Assembly: GCF_001544875.2 (NCBI RefSeq)
Contig: NZ_FCOA02000015.1
Span: 62,001 to 126,000 of the forward strand
Direction: 5' to 3'
Origin: Caballeronia hypogeia
GTDB lineage: Bacteria; Pseudomonadota; Gammaproteobacteria; Burkholderiales; Burkholderiaceae
DNA length: 64,000 nucleotides
Below, piece after piece: positions 17,498 to 25,940 of this stretch. The notes under the pieces were generated by a model, which did not search any database, was not told the DNA's origin, and worked only from the letters and a program-made list of their open reading frames with translations. The translations under genes were made by a program, and so were the position numbers. Every line of letters starts with the position of its first letter. The first letter of the stretch is position 1.

Positions 17498-18643
17498 TCA
17501 GTTCAAGCCGAATTCTTTCAGCACACTCGCGCTATGTTCGCCGACGCGCGGCGCGCCGCGCGAGCCGCCCGCGCGCTGTCCATCGATGCGCAGCGGGCCG
17601 CGCGTCGTGTGCACCGCCGCGCCCGCGTCGCGCCCCACGGTCTGCAGCATGCCCAGCCGCCTGAACGCCTCGCTTTCGATGAGACGCGGCCAGTCGAGCA
17701 CTTCCGCGCACCACACGTCGGCGGGAGACAGGCGCGCGAGCCAGTAACTGGTGGGATGCCGCAGCAGCTCGGCCGCGATCAGGCGCTTGATCTCGTCGCG
17801 CTGCGTGAAAGCGTCACGCTCGTCGTAGGCGCGCAGCGCGGGCAAGGGCAACGTCTCGGAGAGTTGCGCGAGCGGCATCATCGCGAGGGCGAGATAGCCG
17901 TCGGCGGTCGGATACATGCCGTAGGGCGCGGCGAGATACACGTTCGCGTTGCGATATCCCGCGCGCTGCGGCTGGCGGCGGCCATCGTTGAGATACGTCG
18001 TCAGCATCTCGAACTGCAAGTCGATGAGCGCTTCCAGCAGACTCGTCTCCACCCGCGCGCCCACCCCCGTGACGCCGCGTTGCACCAGCGCGGCGAGAAT
18101 GCCTTCGGTCAGGATGTGCCCTGCCTGGATATCCGCGATCGACAAGCCGAGCGGCACCGGCCCCTCGCCTTCATGGCCGTTGAGCCAGGCGATGCCCGAC
18201 AGCGATTGCGCCAGCAGATCCTGCCCCGGCATGTGCGCCCACGGTCCCGTTTCGCCATAGCCGGACACGCTCGCGTAGATGAGACGCGGATTGAGCGCGC
18301 GGGCCGCTTCGTGGCCGAGTCCGAGCCGCTCGATCACGCCGGGCCGGAAATTCTGGATCAGCACGTCCGCGCGCGCGATCAGTCCTTTCAGCGCCGCGAG
18401 ATCGCGCGCATCTTTCAGATCGAGCGCGACGCTTTCCTTGTTGCGGTTGATCGCGTGAAAGAGCGTGGAGTCGCCGGCGACTTCGGTATCGGTCAGATAG
18501 AGCGTGCGGCAGATGTCGCCCGTGTCCGGACGCTCCACCTTGATGACGCGCGCGCCCAGATCCGCGAGCCGCAGCGCGGCGGACGGCCCGGAAAGGAACT
18601 GCGCGAGATCGAGGACCAGCAGTCCCGCGAGCGGCGCGCTCAT
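17498..18643 (-). CDS. Class III (CaiB/BaiF) CoA-transferase, module B
   Basis: A 381-residue family III CoA-transferase, clearly a paralogue of the one at 8924-10159: shared blocks include INRNK, NFRPGVIERLGLGHE, GYGETGPW and PGQDLLAQSLSGIAWL. D171 in GLSIADIQAG is the probable catalytic Asp. The ATG (18643) overlaps the stop of a signal-less solute-binding-like gene as ATGA. The two modules A and B therefore pair the same two protein types and converge tail to tail. Confidence 0.92.
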   Translation of the reverse strand: MSAPLAGLLVLDLAQFLSGPSAALRLADLGARVIKVERPDTGDICRTLYLTDTEVAGDSTLFHAINRNKESVALDLKDARDLAALKGLIARADVLIQNFRPGVIERLGLGHEAARALNPRLIYASVSGYGETGPWAHMPGQDLLAQSLSGIAWLNGHEGEGPVPLGLSIADIQAGHILTEGILAALVQRGVTGVGARVETSLLEALIDLQFEMLTTYLNDGRRQPQRAGYRNANVYLAAPYGMYPTADGYLALAMMPLAQLSETLPLPALRAYDERDAFTQRDEIKRLIAAELLRHPTSYWLARLSPADVWCAEVLDWPRLIESEAFRRLGMLQTVGRDAGAAVHTTRGPLRIDGQRAGGSRGAPRVGEHSASVLKEFGLN

Positions 18644-19761
18644 GCGCCGAGGCTCTCGCGGAACAGGCGGTTCAGGTCGTCGACGATCGCGCTCGCCCGA
18701 TCTTCCGCGCGCAGGCCGAGATTGAGCCGCTGCGACGCCGCTGCCTGGAAAGCCATGTAGCCGTCGTGACGTGGTCTGACCCAGGCGCCGTCCAGCGTCG
18801 CGCGCGTGGCGCGGTAGAAGTCGCCGGATGCGGCGTTGACTGCGTCGTCTTCCCATGCCGCAGCGTGTCCCGGCTGGCCGCCCGCGCTCGCGAACGGACC
18901 GCGCTGCGCCGCTTCGTCCGCAACCCACAGCGCGAACGCGAGCGCTTCGTCCTGGTGCGCGCCGCGCGCCGATACCGCGATGCCCGTGCCGCCCAGCGCC
19001 GAGCCGGCCGGCGCGCCGCCGTCGAACACCGGCATGTCGCCGAACGCAATACGCACCGGCCTGAAACCGGCCCACGCGTAATTCACGTAGCCGTAGACGA
19101 GCGGCACGCAGTCGATGCGCGCATCGGGTTGCGCCATGCGCTCGTACACGGCGATCGGGTCTTCGTCGAAACAGCGCGGGTCGATGTGACTCGTCAACTC
19201 ACGCAGGTAGTCGCACGCGCGCGAGGCGGTGTCGCGCTCGAACAGCTCGGGGCCTTCGACCGCGCCGGGTGCGCCAAGCTGTGCGGTGAGCGTATAGAGA
19301 CACATCAGCGAGTGCGGCGGACGCATCGGCAGCGCGACGCGGCCCGCTTTCGCCAGCGTCATCACCTCGTCCCACGTTCGGGGCGCGGCCCCGAGCCGGT
19401 CTTGCCGCCACGCGAGCACCTGCGTCGCGGCGTCGATGGGCAGCGCCCATACCCGCCCTTGCCAGCGATAGCTCGCATACGAAGCGCCGACCGAGCCCCG
19501 TTCGATGCTTGCCGGCGCCGCGTCGTCGAACGGACGCAGACAGCCTTCGCGCGTCACCTGCCCGACATGCGGATGATCGATGACGATCAGATCGTAGTTG
19601 CGCGCGAGTTCATCGACGGGAAAAGATTCGAAGTCCTGCAGCGAGCGGCGATCCCACGCGATCTCGACGCCCGTGCGCGCTTGCCACTGCGCCGAGCAGG
19701 CCGCGAGCGGATCGTAGCCGCGCGGATGATCCCAGGTCATACCCTTCAGTCTGATGGTCAT
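18640..19761 (-). CDS. Second solute-binding-protein-like (family 1) protein without signal peptide
   Basis: A 373-residue protein beginning MTIRLKGMTWDHPRGYDPL, with NYDLIVIDHPHVGQV near residue 60 and PRTWDEVMTLAKAGRVALPM near 127, as in extracellular solute-binding protein family 1. No hydrophobic N-terminal segment exists, so export by Sec is not expected. No ABC permease or ATPase gene accompanies it; it is coupled to a CoA-transferase by a 4-base overlap and is divergent to an MFS gene. The second-module copy makes loss of the signal peptide unlikely to be an accident. The function is unknown. Confidence 0.8.
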   Translation of the reverse strand: MTIRLKGMTWDHPRGYDPLAACSAQWQARTGVEIAWDRRSLQDFESFPVDELARNYDLIVIDHPHVGQVTREGCLRPFDDAAPASIERGSVGASYASYRWQGRVWALPIDAATQVLAWRQDRLGAAPRTWDEVMTLAKAGRVALPMRPPHSLMCLYTLTAQLGAPGAVEGPELFERDTASRACDYLRELTSHIDPRCFDEDPIAVYERMAQPDARIDCVPLVYGYVNYAWAGFRPVRIAFGDMPVFDGGAPAGSALGGTGIAVSARGAHQDEALAFALWVADEAAQRGPFASAGGQPGHAAAWEDDAVNAASGDFYRATRATLDGAWVRPRHDGYMAFQAAASQRLNLGLRAEDRASAIVDDLNRLFRESLGA

Positions 19762-19777
19762 GAGCGGTGTGCGAAAC

Positions 19778-19804
19778 GCATTGGTGAATTACCTAGGTGA
19801 ATGC
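19778..19804. promoter_or_regulatory. Operator-like dyad with embedded direct repeat in a divergent promoter region
   Basis: GCATT (19778-19782) and AATGC (19800-19804) form the ends of a 27-base dyad centred near CCTAGG. GGTGAAT occurs twice in it (19783-19789 and 19796-19802), 13 bases apart. It lies between the module B operon and the MFS gene. A possible promoter towards the MFS gene, TTACCT (19789-19794), 16 bases, TATATG (19811-19816), overlaps the dyad. Confidence 0.45.
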
Positions 19805-19891
19805 ATCGTTTATATGCGTAATGATGGCGGCTCGATGCGCGCAGTGTCGATCAGGGTTTTCCGCGAGCAAACCAACGACGGAGACAAGGCC

Positions 19892-21214
19892 ATGACTTCT
19901 TCCCGCGAGCAGGCGTCACCGCTCGAGCGTGCCGTGCGCAAGGCGAGCGTGCGGCTCCTGCCGTTCCTTTGCCTGATGCTGGTGCTGGCGTTTCTGGACC
20001 GCGCCAACATCGGCTTTGCGAAGATCGCGTATCAGGCCGACACCGGAATCGGCGACGCGGCGTTCGCGCTCGGCGCGGGCATCTTCTTCATCGGCTATGC
20101 GCTGTTCGAGGTGCCGAGCAACCTCGTCATGCAGCGCGTGGGCGCGCGCGTCTGGCTCAGCCGCATCATGGTGACGTGGGGCATCGTCTCCGCCGCGATG
20201 ATGTTCGCGCACACGCCCACGACGCTCTACGTGCTGCGCTTCCTGCTCGGCGTGTGCGAGGCGGGGTTCTATCCCGGCGTGCTGCTGTATCTGACGTACT
20301 GGTTCCCGGCGCGCCAGCGTGCGCGCGCGACCGGGCTTTTCTATCTCGGCGTGCCGATGTCGCTGGTGCTGGGCAGTCCGCTCTCCGGCTGGCTGCTGAC
20401 GGTGCACGACCTGTTCGGTCTCACCAGCTGGCAACTGATGTTCGTGGTCGAAGGGCTCGCGGCGACGATCGCGGGCGTGGTCGCGTTCTTCTATCTCGAC
20501 AGCCGGCCGCGTGACGCGAAGTGGCTCGACGAAGACGAGAAGCGTGCATTGAGCGCCGTGCTCGACGCCGAAGAGCGCGGCAAGCTGCACGAAGTGCGGC
20601 ATTCGGCGCTGGGTGTGCTGAAGGACGCGAAGGTGCTCGTCTTCATCGGCGTGTACTTCTTCATTCAGGTGGGCACCGCGCCGCTGACGTTCTATCTGCC
20701 CGCGCGGCTTGCGTCGGTCATGGGCGGCAAGGTGGATTTCAGCATTGGCCTGCTGCTCGCGGTGCCGTGGCTGTGCTCGGCGCTCGCGACGCGCATCGCG
20801 ACCGTGTACGCCGACCGGCGCGACAATCACCGGCGCGTCGCACTGGCGATGGTGCTGGCCGGCACGCTCGCGCTCGCATCGATCGCTTGGATCAGCAATC
20901 CGTGGTTGATGGTGCTCGCGTGCTGCATCGCGGTGCCCGGACTGACGGCCTCGCAGCCGGTGTTCTGGAGTTTGCCCACGCGCTATCTCGCGGGCACGGG
21001 CGCGGCGAGCGGCATCGCGTTCATCGTGTCGATCGGCAATCTGGGCGCGTTTCTGTCGCCGCAGGTGAAGGCGTTCGCCGATGCGCTGCTCCACGACCCC
21101 AATGCGGGCTTTCTCGCAGTGGCCGCGCTGTGCTTCCTGAGCGTGGTCCTGCTCGTATTCGCCAACGTGTCGGCGCGCGAGCCGGAAGCGTCGCTGATGA
21201 GCGAGCCTCGATAG
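19892..21214 (+). CDS. MFS transporter, anion:cation symporter (phthalate permease-like) family
   Basis: About 440 residues with twelve predicted membrane segments. FLDRANIGFAK near residue 30, the GYALFEVPSNL block and FLLGVCEAGFYPGVLLYLTYWFP are diagnostic of the ACS family, which imports organic anions such as sugar acids, tartrate or phthalate with a cation. The ATG at 19892 has GGAG well placed; the frame is open further upstream but without similarity. It is divergent from CoA-transferase module B and so probably supplies that module with an organic acid. Confidence 0.92.
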   Translation: MTSSREQASPLERAVRKASVRLLPFLCLMLVLAFLDRANIGFAKIAYQADTGIGDAAFALGAGIFFIGYALFEVPSNLVMQRVGARVWLSRIMVTWGIVSAAMMFAHTPTTLYVLRFLLGVCEAGFYPGVLLYLTYWFPARQRARATGLFYLGVPMSLVLGSPLSGWLLTVHDLFGLTSWQLMFVVEGLAATIAGVVAFFYLDSRPRDAKWLDEDEKRALSAVLDAEERGKLHEVRHSALGVLKDAKVLVFIGVYFFIQVGTAPLTFYLPARLASVMGGKVDFSIGLLLAVPWLCSALATRIATVYADRRDNHRRVALAMVLAGTLALASIAWISNPWLMVLACCIAVPGLTASQPVFWSLPTRYLAGTGAASGIAFIVSIGNLGAFLSPQVKAFADALLHDPNAGFLAVAALCFLSVVLLVFANVSAREPEASLMSEPR

Positions 21215-21324
21215 GCCCAACGAGACAAGCCGGACCTCCAGGCGGCTCCTTTTTTCTGCGCTGTTCCATTTGTTCTTCGGGCATTTCGCGCCACAATCCG
21301 TGCAGATCTCTACACGGACAGACT

Positions 21325-22206
21325 ATGGAGCGACGTGCGCTGCCCCCGCTGAATCCCACGCGAGCCTTCGAGGCGACGGGACGCCTGTTGAGCATCTCCA
21401 AAGCTGCTGACGAGCTGGCCGTCACGCCTGCGGCCGTCAGCCGGCAGGTGCGCACGCTCGAAACCTACCTCGGCGTCGATCTGTTCGAGCGAGTGAAAGG
21501 ACGGCTGGAGCTGACCTCGGCGGGCGCGCGGTATCTGGCGGAACTGATGCCGCTGTTCGCAGCGCTGCGCGAAGCCACCGACAGCCTGCGCTCTTCCGAG
21601 CGGCGCACGCGCGTGCTCAAGATCCGCTCGCCCGCGACCTTCGCGGTGCGCTGGCTGATTCCGCGTCTCGCGAGCTTTCACCGGTTGCACGAAAACATCG
21701 ACGTGCAACTGACGACATCCCCGGCTCCGCTGAACTTCGCGCGTGAGGACATCGACGGCGGCATCCAGCTTGGCGACGGCAAATGGCCCGGACTGCGCGT
21801 GCAACGTCTGATCGCGAACGAACTGGTGCCGGTCGCGTCGCCTTCGAGGCAAGTCAAGGCGCGCTCGCAACTGCAGGGTGAAACGCTCCTGCACACGCTC
21901 GCGCGCCCGGAAGACTGGACGCTGTGGCTGAAGGCAGCGGGTCTTCCATTGAACGCGCGGCGTCGCGAGATGCGCTACGAAACGTCGCTGCTCGCGTATC
22001 AGGCGGCCATAGAAGGGCACGGTGTAGCCATTGCGCAGAAGGCGCTGGTGCGCGGCGAGCTGGAAAGCGGGCTCCTGGTCGCGCCGTTTTCGTTCGAGCT
22101 CGATCGCGGGCATCACACTTACTACTTCGCATGGCCGACGGGACGTCCGCAGTCGGACGCGCTGAAGATTTTCCGCCAATGGCTCCTCACGCTGCTCAAC
22201 GAATAG
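21325..22206 (+). CDS. LysR-family regulator (GcvA-like)
   Basis: A 293-residue LysR protein with the LPPLNPTRAFEATGRLLSIS opening of GcvA-type members, a helix-turn-helix at about residues 25-60 (KAADELAVTPAAVSRQVRTLE) and an effector domain to the C terminus. It is on the same strand as the following CoA-transferase, 138 bases ahead, with a strong hairpin between them. It may regulate that operon. Confidence 0.92.
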   Translation: MERRALPPLNPTRAFEATGRLLSISKAADELAVTPAAVSRQVRTLETYLGVDLFERVKGRLELTSAGARYLAELMPLFAALREATDSLRSSERRTRVLKIRSPATFAVRWLIPRLASFHRLHENIDVQLTTSPAPLNFAREDIDGGIQLGDGKWPGLRVQRLIANELVPVASPSRQVKARSQLQGETLLHTLARPEDWTLWLKAAGLPLNARRREMRYETSLLAYQAAIEGHGVAIAQKALVRGELESGLLVAPFSFELDRGHHTYYFAWPTGRPQSDALKIFRQWLLTLLNE

Positions 22207-22275
22207 CGCTCGCGAGCCGCCGACCCTTTAACAAAAAGTCAAAGGCTCGTTTCCAAATTGTCGATTGTCCAGGAG

Positions 22276-22301
22276 GCCGACGAGTACGTAATCTCGTCGG
22301 C
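22276..22301 (+). promoter_or_regulatory. Perfect 9-bp stem between lysR and the CoA-transferase
   Basis: GCCGACGAG (22276-22284) and CTCGTCGGC (22293-22301) are exact reverse complements around an 8-base loop. No T-run follows, so a classical terminator is not supported. It may be a transcript-stabilising or regulatory stem in the leader of the gene at 22345. Confidence 0.4.
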
Positions 22302-22344
22302 ATGATTCGCTGCGGTGGCGGGTCACGAGACAGGACAATCAGAA

Positions 22345-23586
22345 ATGCCAAGAGACAGCCTCAACGGCGTGCGGGTGATCGACTTCTCGCATGTCCTCGC
22401 CGGACCGGTCTGCTCGATGACGCTCGCCGATCTCGGCGCGCACGTCGTCAAGATCGAGCCGCCCGACGGCGAAATCGGGCGGCTTATCGGGCCGCCGTGG
22501 ATCAACGGCGAAAGCCCGGCTTTCATCAGCGTCAACCGGAACAAGTACAGCGTCGCGATCGATCTGAAAACCGACGCCGGGCGCGACGCCGTTCGCCGCA
22601 TGGTGCGGGAGGCGGACGTGCTCGTCGAGAACTTCCGGCCGGGCGTGATGGCGTCGATGGGACTCGACTTCGACGCGTTGCTGCAACTGAATCCACGGCT
22701 CGTCTACTGCTCGATTTCCGCGTTCGGCCAGACGGGCGCGAATCGCCGGCGGCCCGGCGTCGATGGCGTGATTCAGGCCGTCAGCGGTCTGATGAGCACG
22801 CTCGGCACGACGCACGCCGAGCCGCTCAAAGTCCCCATCCCCGTTGCGGACATGATGGGCGGCTATCTCGCGTCGATCGCGATTCTTGGCGCGTTGCATC
22901 AGGTCCGCACGGGCGGTGGCGGGCAGCATCTCGACGTGAGTCTCTACAACGCGACGCTGATGCTGCAGCAGATCGGCTTCGCCGCGTTTCTCGCGTCCGG
23001 ACGCGAGCCGGAAAAGACCGGCAGTGCCGCGCCATATGCGTGTCCGAACGAAGCGTTCCCGACCGAGGACGGCTGGATGATGGTCGTCGCCTACCATCCG
23101 GAGCGGTGGCGCGCGTTATGTGAGGTGCTCGCATCGCCTGCGCTCGAAGCGGATCCGAGATTCGCCACCAACGACGACCGCGTGCGCCATCGCGCGGTCC
23201 TGCATCACCTGCTCGCCGCGCGCTTCGTCGAACGGACCACGGCGCAGTGGATGGAACGGCTCGCGGCGCGGGACATTCTTTGCGCGCCGGTCGCAACTTA
23301 CAGCGATGTCGTCGAATCTGCGGAATATGCCGAGTGCGGGCTGGCGCAGACGATCGATCATCCGGTCGCGGGCACGATGCGCATGCATCGCTTCGCGCTC
23401 GGGCCATCCGACCGCCCGGCCGCGCCGGACCTGCCCGCGCCGCTGACGGGCCAGCACACGCTGCAGATGCTCGGGCGATACGGCTTCGCCGAAAGCGAAA
23501 TCGCCGGACTGCTGAATGCAGGCGTGATCCGCGTGGGCCGCGCCCCGACCGAGACCAGCGACTACGACCACAAGGTGAGCGCATGA
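22345..23586 (+). CDS. Class III (CaiB/BaiF) CoA-transferase
   Basis: A 413-residue family III CoA-transferase: NGVRVIDFSHVLAGP, SVNRNKYSVAIDLK, NFRPGVMASMGLD and the PVADMMGG helix with probable catalytic D169. The ATG at 22345 is preferred; a GTG at 22315 is in frame but adds a stretch without similarity. It is less like the module A and B enzymes than those are to each other. A crotonase and a symporter follow, suggesting uptake, CoA activation and processing of a carboxylic acid. Confidence 0.9.
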   Translation: MPRDSLNGVRVIDFSHVLAGPVCSMTLADLGAHVVKIEPPDGEIGRLIGPPWINGESPAFISVNRNKYSVAIDLKTDAGRDAVRRMVREADVLVENFRPGVMASMGLDFDALLQLNPRLVYCSISAFGQTGANRRRPGVDGVIQAVSGLMSTLGTTHAEPLKVPIPVADMMGGYLASIAILGALHQVRTGGGGQHLDVSLYNATLMLQQIGFAAFLASGREPEKTGSAAPYACPNEAFPTEDGWMMVVAYHPERWRALCEVLASPALEADPRFATNDDRVRHRAVLHHLLAARFVERTTAQWMERLAARDILCAPVATYSDVVESAEYAECGLAQTIDHPVAGTMRMHRFALGPSDRPAAPDLPAPLTGQHTLQMLGRYGFAESEIAGLLNAGVIRVGRAPTETSDYDHKVSA

Positions 23587-23632
23587 GCGCCGCGATGTCC
23601 GAAGCGAACGAAACAAAGAGGAGACGTTCACT

Positions 23633-24454
23633 GTGTCAGTTCATGCAAACGAAGCCGGTTCACTGGTCGAGTCGTCGGTCGATGCCGGCGTGCTTACGCT
23701 CACGCTCAACAGCCCGCGCGACGGCAATGCGCTGAATGTCGCGATGACGGAGGCGCTGTCGAACGTGCTGGAGCAGGTCAACGACCGGCGCGACGTGCAC
23801 TGCGTGCTGCTGCGGTCGTCATCGCGGCACTTCTGCACGGGTGGCAACGTAAAGGACATGCAGAGCGGCAGCGATCTCATGAGCGGCGGCGTCGAGGAAG
23901 TGCGCGATCGCCTGCTTCGCAGCCTGCACCGGATCACGCGCGCACTTAACGGTCTCGACGTGCCCTCGGTATGCGCGGTCAATGGCGCGGCGGTCGGCGC
24001 GGGCTGCGATCTCGCGCTGATGTGCGATATCCGCGTGGCGAGCACGAAGGCCGTGTTCGCGGAAAGCTTCCTGCGTCTCGGGCTGGTGTCGGGCATCGGC
24101 GGATCGTGGTTTCTCGCGCGCATCGTGGGTTACGCGAAGGCGCTCGAGCTGACGCTCACCAGCGAGTTCATCGATGCCGAAGCGGCGCTGGGCATCGGCA
24201 TTGTCTCGAAGCTGGTGCCACAGGAGGCGCTCGATACCGAGGCCCGATCGCTGGCGAAACACATCGCGCGAAATCCGCCGACGGCGTTGCGCATGGCGAA
24301 GCGGCTCGTGCGCGAAGCGGCCGACGCTTCGCTCCCGACGACGCTCGACATGGCGGCAAGCATGCAGGCCATTCTCCTGTGCGGCCGCGAGCACAAAGAG
24401 GCTGTCGACCGGTTTCTCGAGCAGCAGGCGGCGAAAAAGCGCGCACACGTGTGA
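23633..24454 (+). CDS. Enoyl-CoA hydratase/isomerase (crotonase) family protein with altered active site
   Basis: A 273-residue crotonase-fold protein starting at a GTG with AGGAGA upstream. The oxyanion-hole regions are present (SSSRHFCTGGNVKDM near 62-76 and NGAAVGAGCDLALMCDIRVAS near 117-137). D126 stands where the first catalytic Glu of rat enoyl-CoA hydratase lies. The position of the second catalytic Glu is F146 (FAESFLRLG), and the PaaG-type Asp position is G154 (LVSGIGG). A standard hydratase reaction is therefore doubtful; isomerase, hydrolase or another crotonase reaction is possible. It sits between a CoA-transferase and a symporter. Confidence 0.85.
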   Translation: MSVHANEAGSLVESSVDAGVLTLTLNSPRDGNALNVAMTEALSNVLEQVNDRRDVHCVLLRSSSRHFCTGGNVKDMQSGSDLMSGGVEEVRDRLLRSLHRITRALNGLDVPSVCAVNGAAVGAGCDLALMCDIRVASTKAVFAESFLRLGLVSGIGGSWFLARIVGYAKALELTLTSEFIDAEAALGIGIVSKLVPQEALDTEARSLAKHIARNPPTALRMAKRLVREAADASLPTTLDMAASMQAILLCGREHKEAVDRFLEQQAAKKRAHV

Positions 24455-24518
24455 TGCACCGACAGGGCTGCCGCGTCCTTAACGCGGGGCCTCACAAACT
24501 GAATCGGAGGAGACAACC

Positions 24519-25892
24519 ATGACCCCGACTTCCGGCGCCCGCAATCGAAAGCCCGGCATGCTGCGAATCATCGCCACATCGAGCCTCGGAACGATGCTCG
24601 AGTACTACGATTTCTTTGTCTATGTTGCGTTGACATCGACCTTGACGCACCTGTTCCTTCCTTCGACCGACCGGACCGTCGCCGCGATGGCGGGTGTCGC
24701 CACGTTCGGCATCGCATATGTCGCGCGGCCGCTCGGCACGATCATCTTCAGCCCGATGGCCGACCGGATCGGACGCAAGAAGACGTTCGTCATCACGCTC
24801 GCGATCATGGGTATCGCGACGGTGGGAATCGGTTGTCTGCCGACTTACGCGGCGGCCGGCGCGCTCGCGCCGCTCGGGCTGATCATGCTGCGCGTGGTGC
24901 AAGGCGTTGCGCTCGGCGGCGAATACGGCTCCGCGGTGGTGTACGTCATGGAGCATGCGCCCGCGGGCCGCAAAGGCATGGCGACCAGCGTGCTGCAGAG
25001 CACCGCGAGCGTTGGGCTATTGCTGGCGCTGGCGATCGTGTCCGCACTGAAGTTCGCGCTCGATGCCCCGGCATTCGAATCCTGGGGCTGGCGCGTCCCG
25101 TTCCTGATTTCGGCGCCGATCGTCGCGGTGGCGACATGGATTCGCCTCGGCATGACCGAAACGCCCGTATTCGCGGAGATGAAGCGGGCGGGCCGTCTGT
25201 CGAAATCGCCGCTGCAGGACACCTTGTCGAGCGCGACGTCGTGGAAGGCGATTATGGTGGCGATGTTCGGCGCCCAGGGCGGAACGTCCGTGTCGCTCTA
25301 TACGTCGATCGTCTACATGCTGTACTTCCTGCAGAACGTGTTGAAGGTCGATCCTTCGCGCGCGAACCTGTGCCTCGGTGTGGCGATCGTCGTCGCCGCG
25401 CCGCTCTATCCGGTGTTCGGCCGGTTGTCCGACGCGATCGGCCGCGCGCGTGTCATGCTGATCGGCATCGTGCTCTGGATTCTTGCAGCGTATCCGGCTT
25501 TCGCGGGGATCAGGGCGCATGCGCTTGCGGGCGGCTGGTCCGCGGTGACGCTGCTCATCGCGTTGCTGGCCGTGTTGACGGCGATGATCATGGCGCCGTT
25601 GCCGGCGTTCATCGCCGAATGCTTTCCGCCGCAGAGCCGGACCACGGGCTTCGGATTGTCGCAACAACTCGGCAATGTGCTGTTCGGCGGGTTCCTTCCG
25701 CTGATCAGTCTTTCCCTCGTCAACCTGACAGGCAATCCGCTTGCGGGCGTGGGCTATTCCATCGTGTCGCTGTTGCCCTGTCTTGCCGTCACGTTCTTCT
25801 GGGGGCTGAGGCAGGATCGGCTCATCCGTCAGCGCAATCATGAAGTCCAGTGCGCGAGCCCTGCGGACTCGGCCCGGTTGCCGGTGCGCTGA
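24519..25892 (+). CDS. MFS metabolite:H+ symporter (MHS family)
   Basis: A 457-residue transporter with twelve membrane segments. ATSSLGTMLEYYDFFVY at about 19-35, the RPLGTIIFSPMADRIGRKKT loop and VQGVALGGEYGSAVVYVMEHAP are typical of the MHS family (ShiA, KgtP and related), which imports organic acids with protons. An excellent GGAGGAG site precedes the ATG. As last gene of the CoA-transferase/crotonase operon it is the likely uptake system for that pathway. Confidence 0.93.
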   Translation: MTPTSGARNRKPGMLRIIATSSLGTMLEYYDFFVYVALTSTLTHLFLPSTDRTVAAMAGVATFGIAYVARPLGTIIFSPMADRIGRKKTFVITLAIMGIATVGIGCLPTYAAAGALAPLGLIMLRVVQGVALGGEYGSAVVYVMEHAPAGRKGMATSVLQSTASVGLLLALAIVSALKFALDAPAFESWGWRVPFLISAPIVAVATWIRLGMTETPVFAEMKRAGRLSKSPLQDTLSSATSWKAIMVAMFGAQGGTSVSLYTSIVYMLYFLQNVLKVDPSRANLCLGVAIVVAAPLYPVFGRLSDAIGRARVMLIGIVLWILAAYPAFAGIRAHALAGGWSAVTLLIALLAVLTAMIMAPLPAFIAECFPPQSRTTGFGLSQQLGNVLFGGFLPLISLSLVNLTGNPLAGVGYSIVSLLPCLAVTFFWGLRQDRLIRQRNHEVQCASPADSARLPVR

Positions 25893-25904
25893 TCCAGCGA
25901 CGTC

Positions 25905-25934
25905 CGAGGCGCGGCATTTCGATGTCGCGCCTCG
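25905..25934. terminator. Hairpin between convergent genes, possible bidirectional terminator
   Basis: CGAGGCGCG (25905-25913) and CGCGCCTCG (25926-25934) form a perfect 9-bp stem with a 12-base loop in the 48-base gap between two convergent stop codons. T-runs on either side are poor, so termination efficiency is uncertain. Confidence 0.5.
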
Positions 25935-25940
25935 TGTCGT

